Notes under the pieces: generated by a model | Database searches by the model: none | What the model was told of the DNA's origin: nothing | The model's input: only the letters and a program-made list of their open reading frames with translations | Made by a program: the position numbers and the translations under genes | In this document: piece by piece, positions 35,461-47,303 of the stretch | Layout: each line of letters opens with the position of its first letter | How positions within the stretch are numbered: the first letter of the stretch is position 1 | Assembly (NCBI GenBank): GCA_964247055.1 | Contig: OZ176060.1 | Span: 1,488,001-1,552,000, forward strand | Direction of reading: 5' to 3' | DNA length: 64,000 nt | Source of the DNA: Paragordius varius | Taxonomy: Eukaryota > Nematomorpha

Positions 35461-37432
35461 AACCAAATCGATTACATAATATGTATACAAAAATGGAAAT
35501 GCTCTATAGTCGATACAAAGACAAGCAAAAGCAGCGATTGCTCTAGCGATCATGAGCTCTTAGTAACCAAGATCAAACTTAAAATAATAAAAAATAAGGT
35601 TAAACAAACATACAGATATGATACTAGGAACATTCCGAATAGTTTTAGAACAGAAACAAAAGATAGATTAGAAAGATTGTACAATGAATGTAGCTCAGAA
35701 CATTTATGGGGAACGATAAAAAATGTTATTAATGAAGTGGCAAAAGAAAAAGTGCAAAGGGTAAAGAGGAAAGATAATAAAAATATATCAGAAAAGAGTT
35801 AAGAGATAGCAGAAAAGCGGAGAAAAACTAAATCTTGGGAATAATGAAATGCTTAAATTATATAACAAAGAATTTCAACGACTAACAAGGAAGGATATGA
35901 AGAATTTTTTAAAATGTTTGGAAGTGGAATTAAATAACAAAAAAGGATTAATGCAACCAATGTTCCAGAAACTTAAGCTAATGGCTCCAAACCTTATATA
36001 TCCTAAAAGATCAAAAAAGAGAATGGCACCATATTGTGCAAACAAACAGGAGTACGAGAAAGATGGCTAGAAACGTTACACAAGTTATGTCAAAAAATGT
36101 GGGAAACATGTAAGTGGCCAAACGACTGGATATCATCTGTATATCCAATATACAAAAAAGGTGATCTACTCTAGTGCGAAAACTACCGAAACATAGCTCT
36201 TATTAGCCACGCTAGTAAGGTCTTACTAAATATAATACAAAACAGGATGCACAGTATTATACAGTCAGAAATACCAGAAAATCAAGCCGGATTTATGAAA
36301 GGAAAAAGCACAAGAGACCATATATCAAACATTAGAAGGATAATGGAAACATCCAGAGAGTTTCAGAAAAAATTATACATGTGTTTTATTAATTACAGAC
36401 AAGCCTTCAATTCGATAAATTATGACTCCTTGTGGAAAACATAGTTAGTAGGGGGATCGTCCCACTTAATAAAATTGATTAGCTTTCTCTATTTAAAACA
36501 AAGAGGGATAATAAGAACATCAGCGGGGGACACAGATGAAATACCTATCTTGAAAGGAGTCAGACAAACTGTTGCTTATCCATCTGTTCAATATGTCCAC
36601 AGAAATGATAATGAGGAAGTTAGATGGTAAAAATATTGGTGTAAGAATAGGAAAGAGAACAATCAATAATTTAAGGTTTGCAGACAATACCACTCTTATA
36701 GCTGAAAATGTAGATGATATAAAGGAATTGATCGAAGAGATTCGAAAGAAAAATTTGAGTTATGGTATTATGCTTAATTTTAACAAAACCAAAATATTAT
36801 GTACTGGAGGAAAGCCTACAATTATTGTAGAGGGAGTGGAAATAGAAGTAGTTAAACAGTTAACTTTTTTGGTGCTATAATCTCCGAGGATGGCTATTCA
36901 ACTCCAGAAAGAGAATAGGATTGGGTAGAGAATCGATGATCAAATTAATAAAGATTTGGAAAAATAGAAGCGTACGGGTTGAAACTAAAAAAAGATTACT
37001 CTACTGTTTTGTTTTCCCGGTCACCACGTATGGTTGTGAGAGCTGGACCCTCAGAAAAAGAATCAAATAAAGTTTCATAGCTAAAGGAGCTGCTGTTAGG
37101 ATGCTAGGATACACATGGAAAGATAAAACTAAGAGTAGACTAACTACAAAAATAAATCCTAAAACAAACATCTTGGAGATAATTATATAAGGAACGTTAA
37201 CATATTTTAATCATGTCATGCGATCGAATTCTCTAGAAAAAGACACATTGTTTGGGATGGTAGAAGGACAAAAAAACGAGGCCGACCACCGATGAGGTGG
37301 TTGGATAACATTTAATTGGAGACTATGATATTGAACGATCTCAATCTAGCGGTAAAAGATAGAAGAAAGTGGAAAGAAATAGTCAAAACAATATCCAAAA
37401 AGTCGTTTACGACTTAGGAATAACCAACTAAC
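35461..37432 (+). mobile_element. RTE-like LINE, copy 2, 5'-truncated
   Basis: Begins inside the endonuclease (NQIDYIICIQKW) where copy 1 reads at about 22020 and runs collinearly to the same 3' end, a (ACCA)n-like tail. Retains TRNIPNSFRTETKD, LYMCFINYRQAFNSINYDSL and FADNTTLIAE. Compared with copy 1, about 180 bp before the VETLHQLC-like segment is missing. Shares with copy 1 the TAG at 36172 in the GDLL-CENYRNI segment and the frame change after GVRQ near 36563. Flanks differ, so it is a separate insertion. Confidence 0.85.
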
Positions 37433-37699
37433 CAATAATTATTTTTTCATTTTATACCTACTGCAAATAAATCTATTTTTTTAACCATTATGTTTCTCAA
37501 AAAAAGCTGCAAGAATAATATAAAAATCAATACCAGGAATAATGCTAAGCCATTACCGGTTTATCTAAAAAAATTCCCGTGAAAGTATGCAGCCGATTAA
37601 TTTGACTCATCATTATTGTTTTTCTGAGATCAAACGACCACTTACAAGTTGAGTCGCCATAAACTTGCGAATTTAATGATTGTAATCTGGAACTTTATG

Positions 37700-38400
37700 C
37701 CTGAAAAAAACATTAGTGACATGCATTGTTTTTCTTTCCCCGTCGGAAAAAAGGTGATGAAATTTTTTGCTGTTAGTATATATTTACCATGCTCCATCAA
37801 TTAAAACATGTGTAACATGGTCGAAATTTAAAGTTGTGATTTTAATCTGTAAGAGAGAATCGCTTTGCAGACCACACAACTGCGAAGACGAATGTGTACA
37901 AGTATTGAATGATGATTTAACTTAAAGTCAGCCGCAATGGACAGAAGCAAAACATGCATCACAAAAAACAATCAGTAGACGTCAAACAATTCGAAGGACT
38001 AATAAATGTAAATGGGAGGAAAATAATTGTTTAACCCTGGGAAGGCCAGATTTGGCAAGAAGACTATTTTTAGGTAGACCACTGCAGTATTATATAGTAT
38101 AAACTTTCGAAGCAAGATTGAACCATTGATACAGAATGCTCGCCAACAAATACTTAATTTAAACTATGCATTGGTCAAAAAGCGACCGAAATGGGTCAGA
38201 AATTATAAGAAAGTGATTTTGCTACATGACAATGCTACGTCTTACGCACGAAAACCCGTCAAAACACATTCATTAGGCAATTCTTCCGCATCCGCCGCAG
38301 TTTCTTGACATTGGACCATCTGACTATACGTCTTCGTATCAATGGGCCAAACGCTCCCAGAGAAACACTTAAATATTGAACACCTTATAAACGAATCAAG
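37700..38400 (+). mobile_element. mariner-family transposase relic
   Basis: Frame pieces follow the mariner order: a CEDECVQVLNDDLT then QKTISRRQ helix-turn-helix region (37880-37980), LVKKRPKWVRNYKKVILLHDNA with the second catalytic aspartate (38170-38235), and HPPQFLDIGPSDY with the third (38290-38325). Spacing between LLHD and GPSD suits the D34D mariner class. Several frameshifts. Ends not found. Confidence 0.8.
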
Positions 38401-38414
38401 AAATGTTAAAATAA

Positions 38415-38545
38415 TAATTTGAAATCTCGTAAAATTTATATTGAACTATATCCAAATACAAGGTAGTATCTTTACTAATGGATAAACTAAAAACAAAAAA
38501 AAATAATATAATAGATATATTAAACAAAATTTGAAAAAATAATTA
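38415..38545 (+). repeat. Left arm of long-range inverted repeat
   Basis: TCTCGTAAAATTTATATTGA, CTATATCCAAA and ACAAAATTTGAAAAAAT occur in reverse complement, in matching order, at 42290-42460. The arms flank 3.7 kb that holds the Penelope-like copies and the tandem repeats. Confidence 0.6.
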
Positions 38546-38559
38546 TAAATTATGAAAAA

Positions 38560-39490
38560 AACAAAAAATGCAAAGTATGATATCCATGTGGTTTCTCTTT
38601 ATTGTTTTGTTCGTGGAGTGGTAAGTATTTTAAAATAATCGTTCCTTTTAAGAAGTTTTTGGTGACCTTGTTAAGTTCTTTTCTCTCCTCTTGATAAGGT
38701 GTATACTATTTGAATGGATGCAACAAGTCTTTGAAATCAACCTGTCGGATAATTTGTCGGCTTGAGTAATGGATGCTGGGGCGAAGGTGTGGCCTGTATT
38801 CTTGCAATGGTCGTAGACGGCCGAACCTTTTCTATAATGCTCTTTTTCTCTAATATTGAAAGGGCGTTTAGATTGTCCAATATAGTGCGCTGAACATTTA
38901 TTACATTTTTTGTGGTAAACGGTACATTCGTTTTTAGGTTCTAGGCGTGGAGTTAACAAACTCAATAAATTTGGTGGTTTGTAATAAACACGCACATCGT
39001 TTTTTGTTACAATGTTGTTAATTTTTATATATTGTTATAAGTCAGGCATATACATCTTTCGGGCGAATTTTGCTTTTCTCTTAATTTTAATATATTATTT
39101 ATTGAATCGGTTATCCAATGCCTTTTATAACCTTGATCAAGTAACATGGTTACAATTTCCGATGTTTGAGATGTTCGTACCTTTATGTCATTTGGTAATC
39201 TAAGCATTCCTTTTAGAAACGCGTCTGTTATTTTGTAAGTTTCTATTGGATGGTAAGATGTATTGGGTAGAAAAAGTTCTTTATAATGAACTTGTCTGGA
39301 TATACTGCTGTTTTTACGGGTAAGATTAAGGTCTAAAAAGTTGATAATGTTGTTCCTTTCTTCCTCTATTGTTATTTTTAACTCGAATATTTGTTGAAAA
39401 TGTTTAGGAAAACTTTAATATTGTCAATAATGGTGATGATTAAAATATCATCTACATAACGGGTATAGAGGTTTGATATGCCTGACTTAT
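38560..39490 (-). mobile_element. Penelope-like element, 3' part of RT plus GIY-YIG endonuclease
   Basis: On the minus strand: reverse transcriptase core NLYTRYVDDILIIT near 39455, then a thumb region with KRHWITDSINNIL. A GIY-YIG endonuclease follows (38660-38960): TVYHKKCNKCSAHYIGQSKR, then REKEHYRKGSAVYDHCKNTG. RT followed by GIY-YIG is diagnostic of Penelope-like elements. The 5' portion is absent and the frame is broken at least once. The 3' end has CCACATGGATATCATACTTT, shared with the plus-strand copy next door. Confidence 0.85.
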
Positions 39491-39970
39491 AACAATATAT
39501 CCAAAAAAATTAACAACATTACAACAATAAACGATGTGCGTGTTTATTACAAACCACCAAAGATTTATTGAGTTTGTTAGGACCACGCCTAGAACCTAAA
39601 AACGAATGTATCGTTTGTCACAAGAAATAAAATGATTGTCCACGCACTATATTGGACAATTTAACGTCCTTTCGGTATTAGAGAAAAAGAAAATAGAAAA
39701 CGTTCGGCCGTCTACGACCATTGCAAGAATAGAGGCCACACCTTCGCCCCAGTATCCATTATAGCAAGCCGACAAATTCGACAGGTTGATTTTTGAGGCT
39801 TGTTTCATTTATTCAAATTGTATACACCTTATCAACAGAAGAGAGGGGAGAAAAGAACTTGACATGGTCACCAAAGACTTCTAAGGAACAGATTATTTTA
39901 AAATATTTACCACTCCAAGAAAAAAACAATAAAGAGAAACCACATGGATATCACACTTTGCATTTTTTGT
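39475..39970 (+). mobile_element. Penelope-like element, second copy, head to head
   Basis: Plus-strand copy of the same 3' region: starts at TATGCCTGACTTATAAC, contains the PRLEPKNEC and YDHCKNRGHTFAP counterparts of the GIY-YIG domain and ends at CCACATGGATATCACACTTT. Decayed more than its partner. The pair forms an inverted duplication joined near 39480. Confidence 0.8.
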
Positions 39971-39994
39971 TTTTATCATCTATATATTTAAAAA

Positions 39995-42235
39995 AATAAA
40001 AAATGCTGGCTTTGTGATCTGTTTCCGGAAAACCGGTAGACCCATTTAAATCCAAATGTCGAAAAATATAATCATTAATGAATACCCCGACAATAGCTTC
40101 GCCTTTTAGGCCCCCAGTTCGGGCCCACCCCGTATAAAAAACGGTTTTTTTGGAAAACAGAAGTACACAAAAATCTTGTCTGTGAGACAATTATGCGGAA
40201 AACGTGTTGGACCATTCAATTTCAAATGTATTTTTTTTACTTATTTTCGATTGCACTGAACATATTCGGCTCGCTTTTTAATTTAGGCCCTCTTTTTAAC
40301 CGCTCCCCCGTAGAATGCCATTTTTTTAAAAAAAAAACAAAGTCCACAATATATTTTTCGCCCAAAGTATAAAACCGTAAAAATTTAAAAAGGAATCCAG
40401 GTATTCCCTGTAAAAAAGCAAAATTTTTAGTCAAGCGTTTCTTAGATGATAGCTGCCGGGTAGGGAGCAACCCGCCAAAAACTGCGCCACTATATAGAAA
40501 TTACGTTGTTTTGGAACTAATTTAAAGAAAACCTATCAGACCATATGATTTTAATAGGTGCTTAAAATATTACCCGTAATAAGGCAAAAATTTAGGTCGT
40601 GTGTTTAAAATTAGCCGTTAATTAGGTCGTTCACGCCCTGAAAAATCCGCCATAGAATGATTTTTAATTTTGTAGCAATTTTTTAAAATGCTAATGAGAG
40701 GTTATGGAATTAATCATGATTCCGGGTACACTCAGCAAAAAGACATTTAATCAAGCGCCTTTTTGTATCAGCCCCTGGGTAGGGAGCTACCCGCCAAAAC
40801 TGCGCCACTATATAGAAATTACGTTGTTTTGGAACTAATTTAAAGAAAACCTATCAGACCATATGATTTTAATAGGTGCTTAAAATATTACCCGTAACAA
40901 GGCAAAAATTTAGGTCGTGTGTTTAAAATTAGCCGTTAATTAGGTCGTTCACGCCCTGAAAAATCCGCCATAGAATGATTTTTAATTTTGTAGCAATTTT
41001 TTAAAATGCTAATGAGAGGTTATGGAATTAATCATCATTCCGGGTACACTCAGCAAAAAGACATTTAATCAAGCGCCTTTTTGTATCAGCCCCTGGGTAG
41101 GGAGCTACCCGCCAAAACTGCGCCACTATATAGAAATTGCGCTGTTTTCGAACTAATTGAAGGAAAGCTATCGGGCCATATGAGTTCAATAGGTGCCTAA
41201 ACTATTACCCGTAACAAGGCAAAAATTATGCCATAAATAATTAATGACTTTCTAGCAATGTATACTTATTCATACTGTATCATCTATTTATAAAAATGGA
41301 AAATGATGACTTTGTGATCTGTTTCCGGAAAACCGGTAGACCCATTCAAATCCAAATGTAGAAGAAATTTAATCATTAATGAAGGCCCCGACAATAGCTT
41401 CGCCTTTTTGAATTAGGTCCCCAATTAAGGCCCACCCCGTGTAAAAAACGGGTTTTTGGAAAACAGATACGCCATGAAAAATATGCCACCATAGAATGAT
41501 TTTTTAATTTTATGGCAATTCTTCCAAAAACTAATGAGAGCATATAGAATCAATCATGATTCCAGGTAATATCTGTAAAATGGCAAAAATTTTAATCAAG
41601 CGCTTTTTTTATCAGCCTCTGGGTAGGGAGATACCCGCCAAAAACTGCGCCACTATATATTACGTTGTTTTGGAACTATTTTAAGGGAAACTTATGCCAT
41701 ATGAGCTCATTTAAAGTAGATCAAGCCTTTTTTAGCCGTTGATTTATGGCCTTTATGCTCTAATATGCCATCATATAACGATTATTTAGTGTGGAGGTAT
41801 TTTTTCAAATAACCCATGAGACGATGGTCTCAAAGATGATTCCAAATATTTTCCTAATAAAGGCAAAAAATCTAACTTAGCGCTTTTTACATATAGGCCT
41901 ATGGGTAGGGGTCTAGCGGTTTAAAACTGAGACGTTATACAAAAATGGCGTGGCTTTGGAGATAATTTCTAAAAAACTTAAAAAGCCACACGAGTTCAAT
42001 AAAGGCTTTAAATATTACCCATAAAAAGGTAAGAATTATAGTATAGCGGTTTTTTCCGTTAGCCGTCAATTTATGGCCTTTACACCAGTAAACAATATAT
42101 TAGTATGAATTCAACGTTTAGAAAATCCTATGAGATCATAGCTATTAAATAATGTTTCGAAATAATCCACATATATGGAATATTTTATGATCCCTTTTCT
42201 CAAAAAGCCCCCCCCAGAAATCCGAAGGACTTCCT
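39995..42235. repeat. Complex repeat block with CCGGAAAACCGG motifs
   Basis: Repeated modules: TGATCTGTTTCCGGAAAACC with GACCCATTTAAATCCAAATG at 40010 and again at 41310; GGTAGGGAGCTACCCGCC at four places; later TTTTTCCGTTAGCCGTCAAT near 42050. ORFs here (39951-40190, 40237-40470, both minus) show no domain. A shortened relative is at 19536-19870. Possibly a non-autonomous element family; class unknown. Confidence 0.7.
40461..41225 (+). repeat. 319-bp tandem repeat, two near-identical units plus partial third
   Basis: Units start at TAGGGAGC near 40461, 40780 and 41098. Units one and two differ at only a few positions; the third is shorter and clearly diverged. Near identity against a background of badly decayed repeats points to recent duplication or conversion, or an assembly artefact. 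Confidence 0.85.
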
Positions 42236-42289
42236 CGGGCTGCGTAACAGCACGAGATATCGCTAGTAATTTATAAATTTTTTCAAATT

Positions 42290-42460
42290 TTGTTTAAATA
42301 TATCCTATTATTATTATTTTCTTTTGTTTTTAGTTTTATTGAAAAAGATACTACTATGCATCGAAAATTTTGGATATAGTTCAATTTAATAAATTTTACG
42401 AGAAATCAAATTATTGTTTTATCATAAGATAATCGTTCTCGTTGATTCAAGAAATGGTTG
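42290..42460 (-). repeat. Right arm of long-range inverted repeat
   Basis: Reverse complement of 38415-38545, with about 25 extra bases in the middle. Confidence 0.6.
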
Positions 42461-42949
42461 GCAAAACCAATTGGTTTATATTGACAGAGAATGGGCAAGC
42501 AGAAACTGATAGACAATATCTTCAAAGAAATAATTATTTAATTTATCTTCAAAATTACGTGTACATGGTACATATATTTTTCAAAATAAATTAAACTTAC
42601 TTGAGTTAATAATTAAAACCCTTACTTTTAGCGTTTAATTTGTGTTCGCAATGCTTATCTCATAAAATATGGCCGTTATTTTAATTTTTTATCGCATATC
42701 GACTTTATGCGCAATTTTAAGAACAGAGCCCTTTTACAAATTTTCGAAATAAATTTTTGAGTTACGTTTATAAAAAACATGTTACATTATTTTGATTTTA
42801 AAGTATTTATAATACATATTGGAATAATATATTAATTTAAAAATTTTAGTTATTACCAAAAAAAACAATAATTGAGCCGATAATATTATCACCAAATAAA
42901 TCATTATAGTCAAAATCCAAAAATGCTTTCACAATTATTATGTCACAGT
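42461..42949. other. No gene seen
   Basis: Nothing recognised apart from the 8-bp target copy GTCACAGT at its end. Confidence 0.4.
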
Positions 42950-43002
42950 TAGGGTTCTGCATTTGACTGCTTTTTTGAAAAAGCAGTCAAATGCACATCC
43001 TA
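42950..43002. mobile_element. 53-bp hairpin MITE with 8-bp target duplication
   Basis: TAGGGTTCTGCATTTGACTG and its near reverse complement make almost the entire element, a hairpin with a loop of only a few bases. GTCACAGT flanks it exactly on both sides (42942-42949, 43003-43010). Its end matches the larger element at 51074-51766 (TAGGGTTGTGCATTTGAGTG). An 8-bp duplication indicates hAT-type transposition. Confidence 0.8.
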
Positions 43003-43309
43003 GTCACAGTGTATAAATTTACAAATAAATATTATTTATTTCTTTTTAATGTAAAATGATTTTTTCCTTTCTACTATATTCATTTTATTGTAGTTTTTCA
43101 TCATTTACAACCACATTATATAAGCGTTGCTATAATTTGCTAAAGGCCGTTTAATCAGAGTGGAAGATTACAAATCTAATTTACTTTATATTAATTAATA
43201 GCTAAATTAATAACAGACAACAAATACTTTTTTAAAGTGCCATTATTAAAGTACATAAATAGTAAATTTGTAAATATAATTAATCTAACACATAAAAAGT
43301 TTTTTATTA

Positions 43310-43394
43310 GGGTTTATCCAAAACTTTTGGCCCCAATTTAACATTAAACTCGTAAAGTTAAAAGTAGAAAATATAAGCCATGTATTTTATATCA
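43310..43394 (-). repeat. Fragment of the CACTAGACAA foldback family
   Basis: Reverse complement of about 3050-3140 of the copy at 2198-3271 (TTTGGCC, TTTAACATTAAA, AAGCCATGTATTTTATAT). The same copy resumes at 45438-45484 and 46650-46750, after two insertions. Confidence 0.6.
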
Positions 43395-45437
43395 CACTGT
43401 GCGCAAAAAAGGGGGGTAAAAAAATAAAATGATTTTTATCTAGAATCTTGGAAAAGAAGACCCCAAAAATTTTGGGGCAAAAATGCGCCCTAAAATGGAA
43501 ATATTCCATTTTTTTATTTTTGACTAAAAATAGATTTTTGTCCATATTTTTAAAAATTATTGAACAAACATAATAAAAACTTTTATATATTATATAAAAC
43601 CCAATATATTCTTAAGAAAAATACATAAAATTATTTTAAAGTATCAATAATTTTTTTATTCCACAAAAATAGAAATTCGTAAATTTTATGACATTGTCAA
43701 AATATATTATAAAAAAATTATTTGTAAGAACTCCATATTGTTATTATTATTTAAGTTTATGACTTATATATAACATACCAAAGAGTTGGTATATGTAATA
43801 AAGGCTATGTATCCTTTTAAGTCCCTCAAAAATTTGCATTTTTTGAATAATTTTCGCGATTTTTGTTGCATTTTCCTCACATGCTTCTCACTGTTTCATA
43901 AATACAGTATCAATATCAGTAATCCGCAATTTTTAAATGCGAATACTGAAAAAAACAATAAAATTTCAAGATTATGAAATTCCCTTTACTTTGGATTCCA
44001 TTTTTATAAATATATAGATAACATAGTTAATAAATTCAATTAAATTGAATAAAGACCTTTTGTGCTATATATGTAGGTATCATCGCCCTACAAATTTGAT
44101 TAAAATAACTGAACAAATAATTACCTATTCCTGCTGGGAAATTTGTTCATTACAAGGAAATATGAGCCCACAGCAAGGTAATTATACTGATTCCGGTGGA
44201 GGACTAGAAACCAGGAAACGGTTCCATCCAACGCTCATACATAGAGAAAAAAACTATACTAGTTCCAATAGTTGGTGAATACTATTGGAATCACTTTATG
44301 TCTGACTAATATATTCATTATGTATAAATAAATTTAATTTCTATGCATTTTAAGTGTTGTTGTTGGGTTTGAAGAGATATTGCATGAGCAATCTATGCAA
44401 ACGAAGTTTGTATTTGACAATGTCTTGATAAGACCGGAACATTTTTATTTTAAAATTTTGTAGAAACCTAATTAAATAATCTTATTGTAAAAGAATGCTA
44501 AAAATTCTATCGAATAAAAATAAATCCATTTATTATTAGTTTTTCAATATATATAATTGTAATAATTGTTAGATTTATAATTTGGCAATAGAGTTTCTGG
44601 AAGTAGATTATTTACAAATGTCAGAATAATTTTGGTGCAAGGAAAATTCTATTAACTAAAATTATATGAAGAAAATCATGAATACAAATAGAATTTTGCT
44701 TAAAAAGCCAAATATAGTGTATATAGCAAAAAAAGCTATTTATATTTCCGATGCTGCTTTCTGTATAAGGTCTTTAAAATTTATTATCTATAGATTAAAT
44801 AGTATATAAACATTTATCCAAAGTAATGTAATGGGAATTTCATAATCTTGAAGTTTTATTGGTTTTTTCAGTATTCGCATTTGAAAATTGCGGATTACTG
44901 ATACTGATACTGTATTTATGAAACAGTGAGAAGCATGTGAGGAAAATGCAACAAAAATCGCGAAAATTTTTCAAAAATACAAACTTTTTGAGGGACTTAA
45001 AAAGATAAATAGCCTTTATTATATATATACCAACTCTTTGGTGTGTTATATATAAGTCATAAACTTATATAATAAAAACAATATGGAGTTCTTACAAATA
45101 TTTTTTTTATAATATATTTCGACAATGTCATAAAATTTACGAATTTCTATTTTTGTGGAATAAAAAAAATTATTGATACTTTAAAATAATTTTATTTTAT
45201 TTTCTTAAGAATATATTAGGTTTTATATAATATATAAAAGTATTATCATGTTTGCTCAATAAGTTTTAAAAATATGACAAATGTCTATTTCTAGTCAAAA
45301 ATGAAAAAATGGAATTTTTCCATTTTGGGGCGCATTTCCTTAAAATTTTTAGGGTCTTCTTTTCCAAGGGATTTCTTATTATTCTAGATAAAAATCATGT
45401 TTGTTTATTTTTTTGTGAGCACTGTGTCATACAAAAG
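43395..45437. mobile_element. Foldback element with 600-bp arms and an exon-like centre
   Basis: Inverted arms of about 600 bp (43395-43995 and 44818-45437) with ends CACTGTGCGCAAAAAA and, inverted, CACAGTGCTCACAAAAAA. The ends match the family at 49293-50396. TCA may be duplicated at the borders. The 820-bp centre is not repeated in the arms and holds an ORF with a splice-acceptor-like start (44077-44278). Confidence 0.8.
44077..44278 (+). CDS. Exon-like ORF in the centre of a foldback element
   Basis: Not recognised. A frame of 66 codons follows a possible acceptor (TATATATGTAG) and runs to TGA: RPTNLIKITEQIITYSCWEI near the start, SGGGLETRKRFHPTLIHREK in the middle, SSNSW at the C-terminus. 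Hydrophilic, rich in S, T, N, R and K, and not like the I/F/Y/K-rich chance ORFs nearby. A polyadenylation-like AATAAA follows near 44327. Could be the last exon of a captured host gene or part of an unfamiliar element protein. Confidence 0.3.
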
Positions 45438-45484
45438 AGCGCAAAAGACTGAATCTTTCGAATAGCAATTGGTCATTTAAATCA

Positions 45485-46650
45485 GGACTTCTTAAACTAT
45501 GGGTCGCGACCCCATTTGGGGTCGCGAGTGATAAAAATACAATTTAACAAAAAATGGTTTTTTTTCACTTGAATATAGAAAATAACAATCATCGTAGATA
45601 AATATATCATAAAATCTTCTGGTTCGGAAAGACTGTTTATACCATTTCCGAACATTATAAATTCTTGTATAAATTTACTATGAATCCGAAAATGTTATAG
45701 AAAAAAATGTAGTAATTTTGTCAATAAAACTGAACTAATCCTGATAAATATTATCAACAAATTTTTAGCGTTATTTCGATGAAAGTATATAAACACTTCG
45801 TGTTATTTTTATTTAGCACTGTATGATTGTTAACGAAGTGCATGTTATTTTGAATTAGTCAGTTTAAAATTTTCCATTTATACTCGCATATTTTTGCATC
45901 TACCAGAGCTAGTTAAATAAATTTATGTTTATATCGGTGAAAGTATTAGTATTAATAAAACACAATTTGCCAAGGCCTCTTAAAGATTTTTTAAGATTTC
46001 ATGTTTGAAAGTTTTATTAAAAAGCTCACCATTTGGAAAAGTAAGGTCGAATAATCGTTCGATGATCCCGTGTCGACAATTTTGTAATTGAGAAAAATCA
46101 TTGCAAAATTGCAACTATTGTAGATCACTTAAAAGCGCTAGAAATACAGTTCCGGACATATTTTATATTAAATATTGTACAAAAAATAGTTTGGATTCAA
46201 ATGCCGTGGATTGGCTTAAGTGAGATTGTTTTTGCCACTTAAAGCTCAAGAGAATTTGCTGAGCTTTCGTGTGGCACAAACTTAAAACTACAAATCCAAA
46301 AAATGGCCCTGACTGAATTATGCGAAATTAGAACTGGATTTCCCACAATCGTCGATATGTTTAATTGTACTTCTGCCATTAAACACTTCATGTTAATTTA
46401 TTTTCTCACCTTTAACACACATTAAATCCCAATATCGTTCAACAATAAAAAATGTTAAAGAAGTCTTGCGTCCTGCAGTCAAACATTACACCAGATTTGA
46501 TTTGTTGAGAAACAGGCACATCCATTTATTAAATATTTAACGTTTTAATATTTAACACGCAACTACTTGGATATAGAACTAAGACGGTCAGAATCCACTT
46601 GTTTTTGAAACTAAAAACATTTCTAAAACATTTTGTGCAAATTTCAATTT
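45485..46650 (+). mobile_element. hAT relic with CAGGACTTC end
   Basis: The left end reads CAGGACTTCTTAAACTATGG followed by paired GTCGCGA motifs, typical of hAT termini. Decayed C-terminal transposase pieces lie at 46220-46530 (ENLLSFRVAQTLK-like, then a C-terminal PRFDLL-type segment), collinear with 26270-27045. Inserted in an older CACTAGACAA-family copy. Right terminus not distinct. Confidence 0.7.
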
Positions 46651-46750
46651 TAGATTTTTATATTCAAAATTTTTAACCCCCTAAATAAGTCAAATATTTT
46701 CATTAGAGCTTCATTAGTATAAAATTTAAAAAATCTTTGAAAAATCTTTT

Positions 46751-47303
46751 ATATTTTTACAGTACAAGGTTTACGAAAAAAAACTGCGCCTGCAATCGTT
46801 CAGTTTTATACTGCTTTTTGATATTAAACTAAATATGCATTTTTTTATATATGTATAGTAGTAAATACCTTGTATTTATACAAATAATTGTAGCACTTGA
46901 TAGATCTGTGTCACAATAAACCCATTTTTTTAAAAAAATAAATGGTTTATTTTTCGGTAAAAAAACTCAGATTGACCTATTTTTAATTGGTTAATATATT
47001 TTCTGCTCGAATTTATTGACATGGGATTGGATTTGGGATCAGTTAAAACGTTTATGAATGCAGCCATTCACGCAGTGGCAGAAAAATCTCAGAATGACTC
47101 TTTCACCAGGGTTTCCGCAAAAGAGGCCTCGAAATTTATAACACAAAATTAATGTATGATACTTTAGTAAAAATTGATCACGTTTAAAGTTCAAAAGGTT
47201 TCAAATTTTAGTTAATTTAAGTTTTGTTGTTAACTTTAATTATATTACCAAACTGAAATTTATATAATATTGTTATTTGCGTAACATATTTTTTAAAATC
47301 ATA
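46751..47303. other. No gene seen
   Basis: Nothing recognised. Confidence 0.4.
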
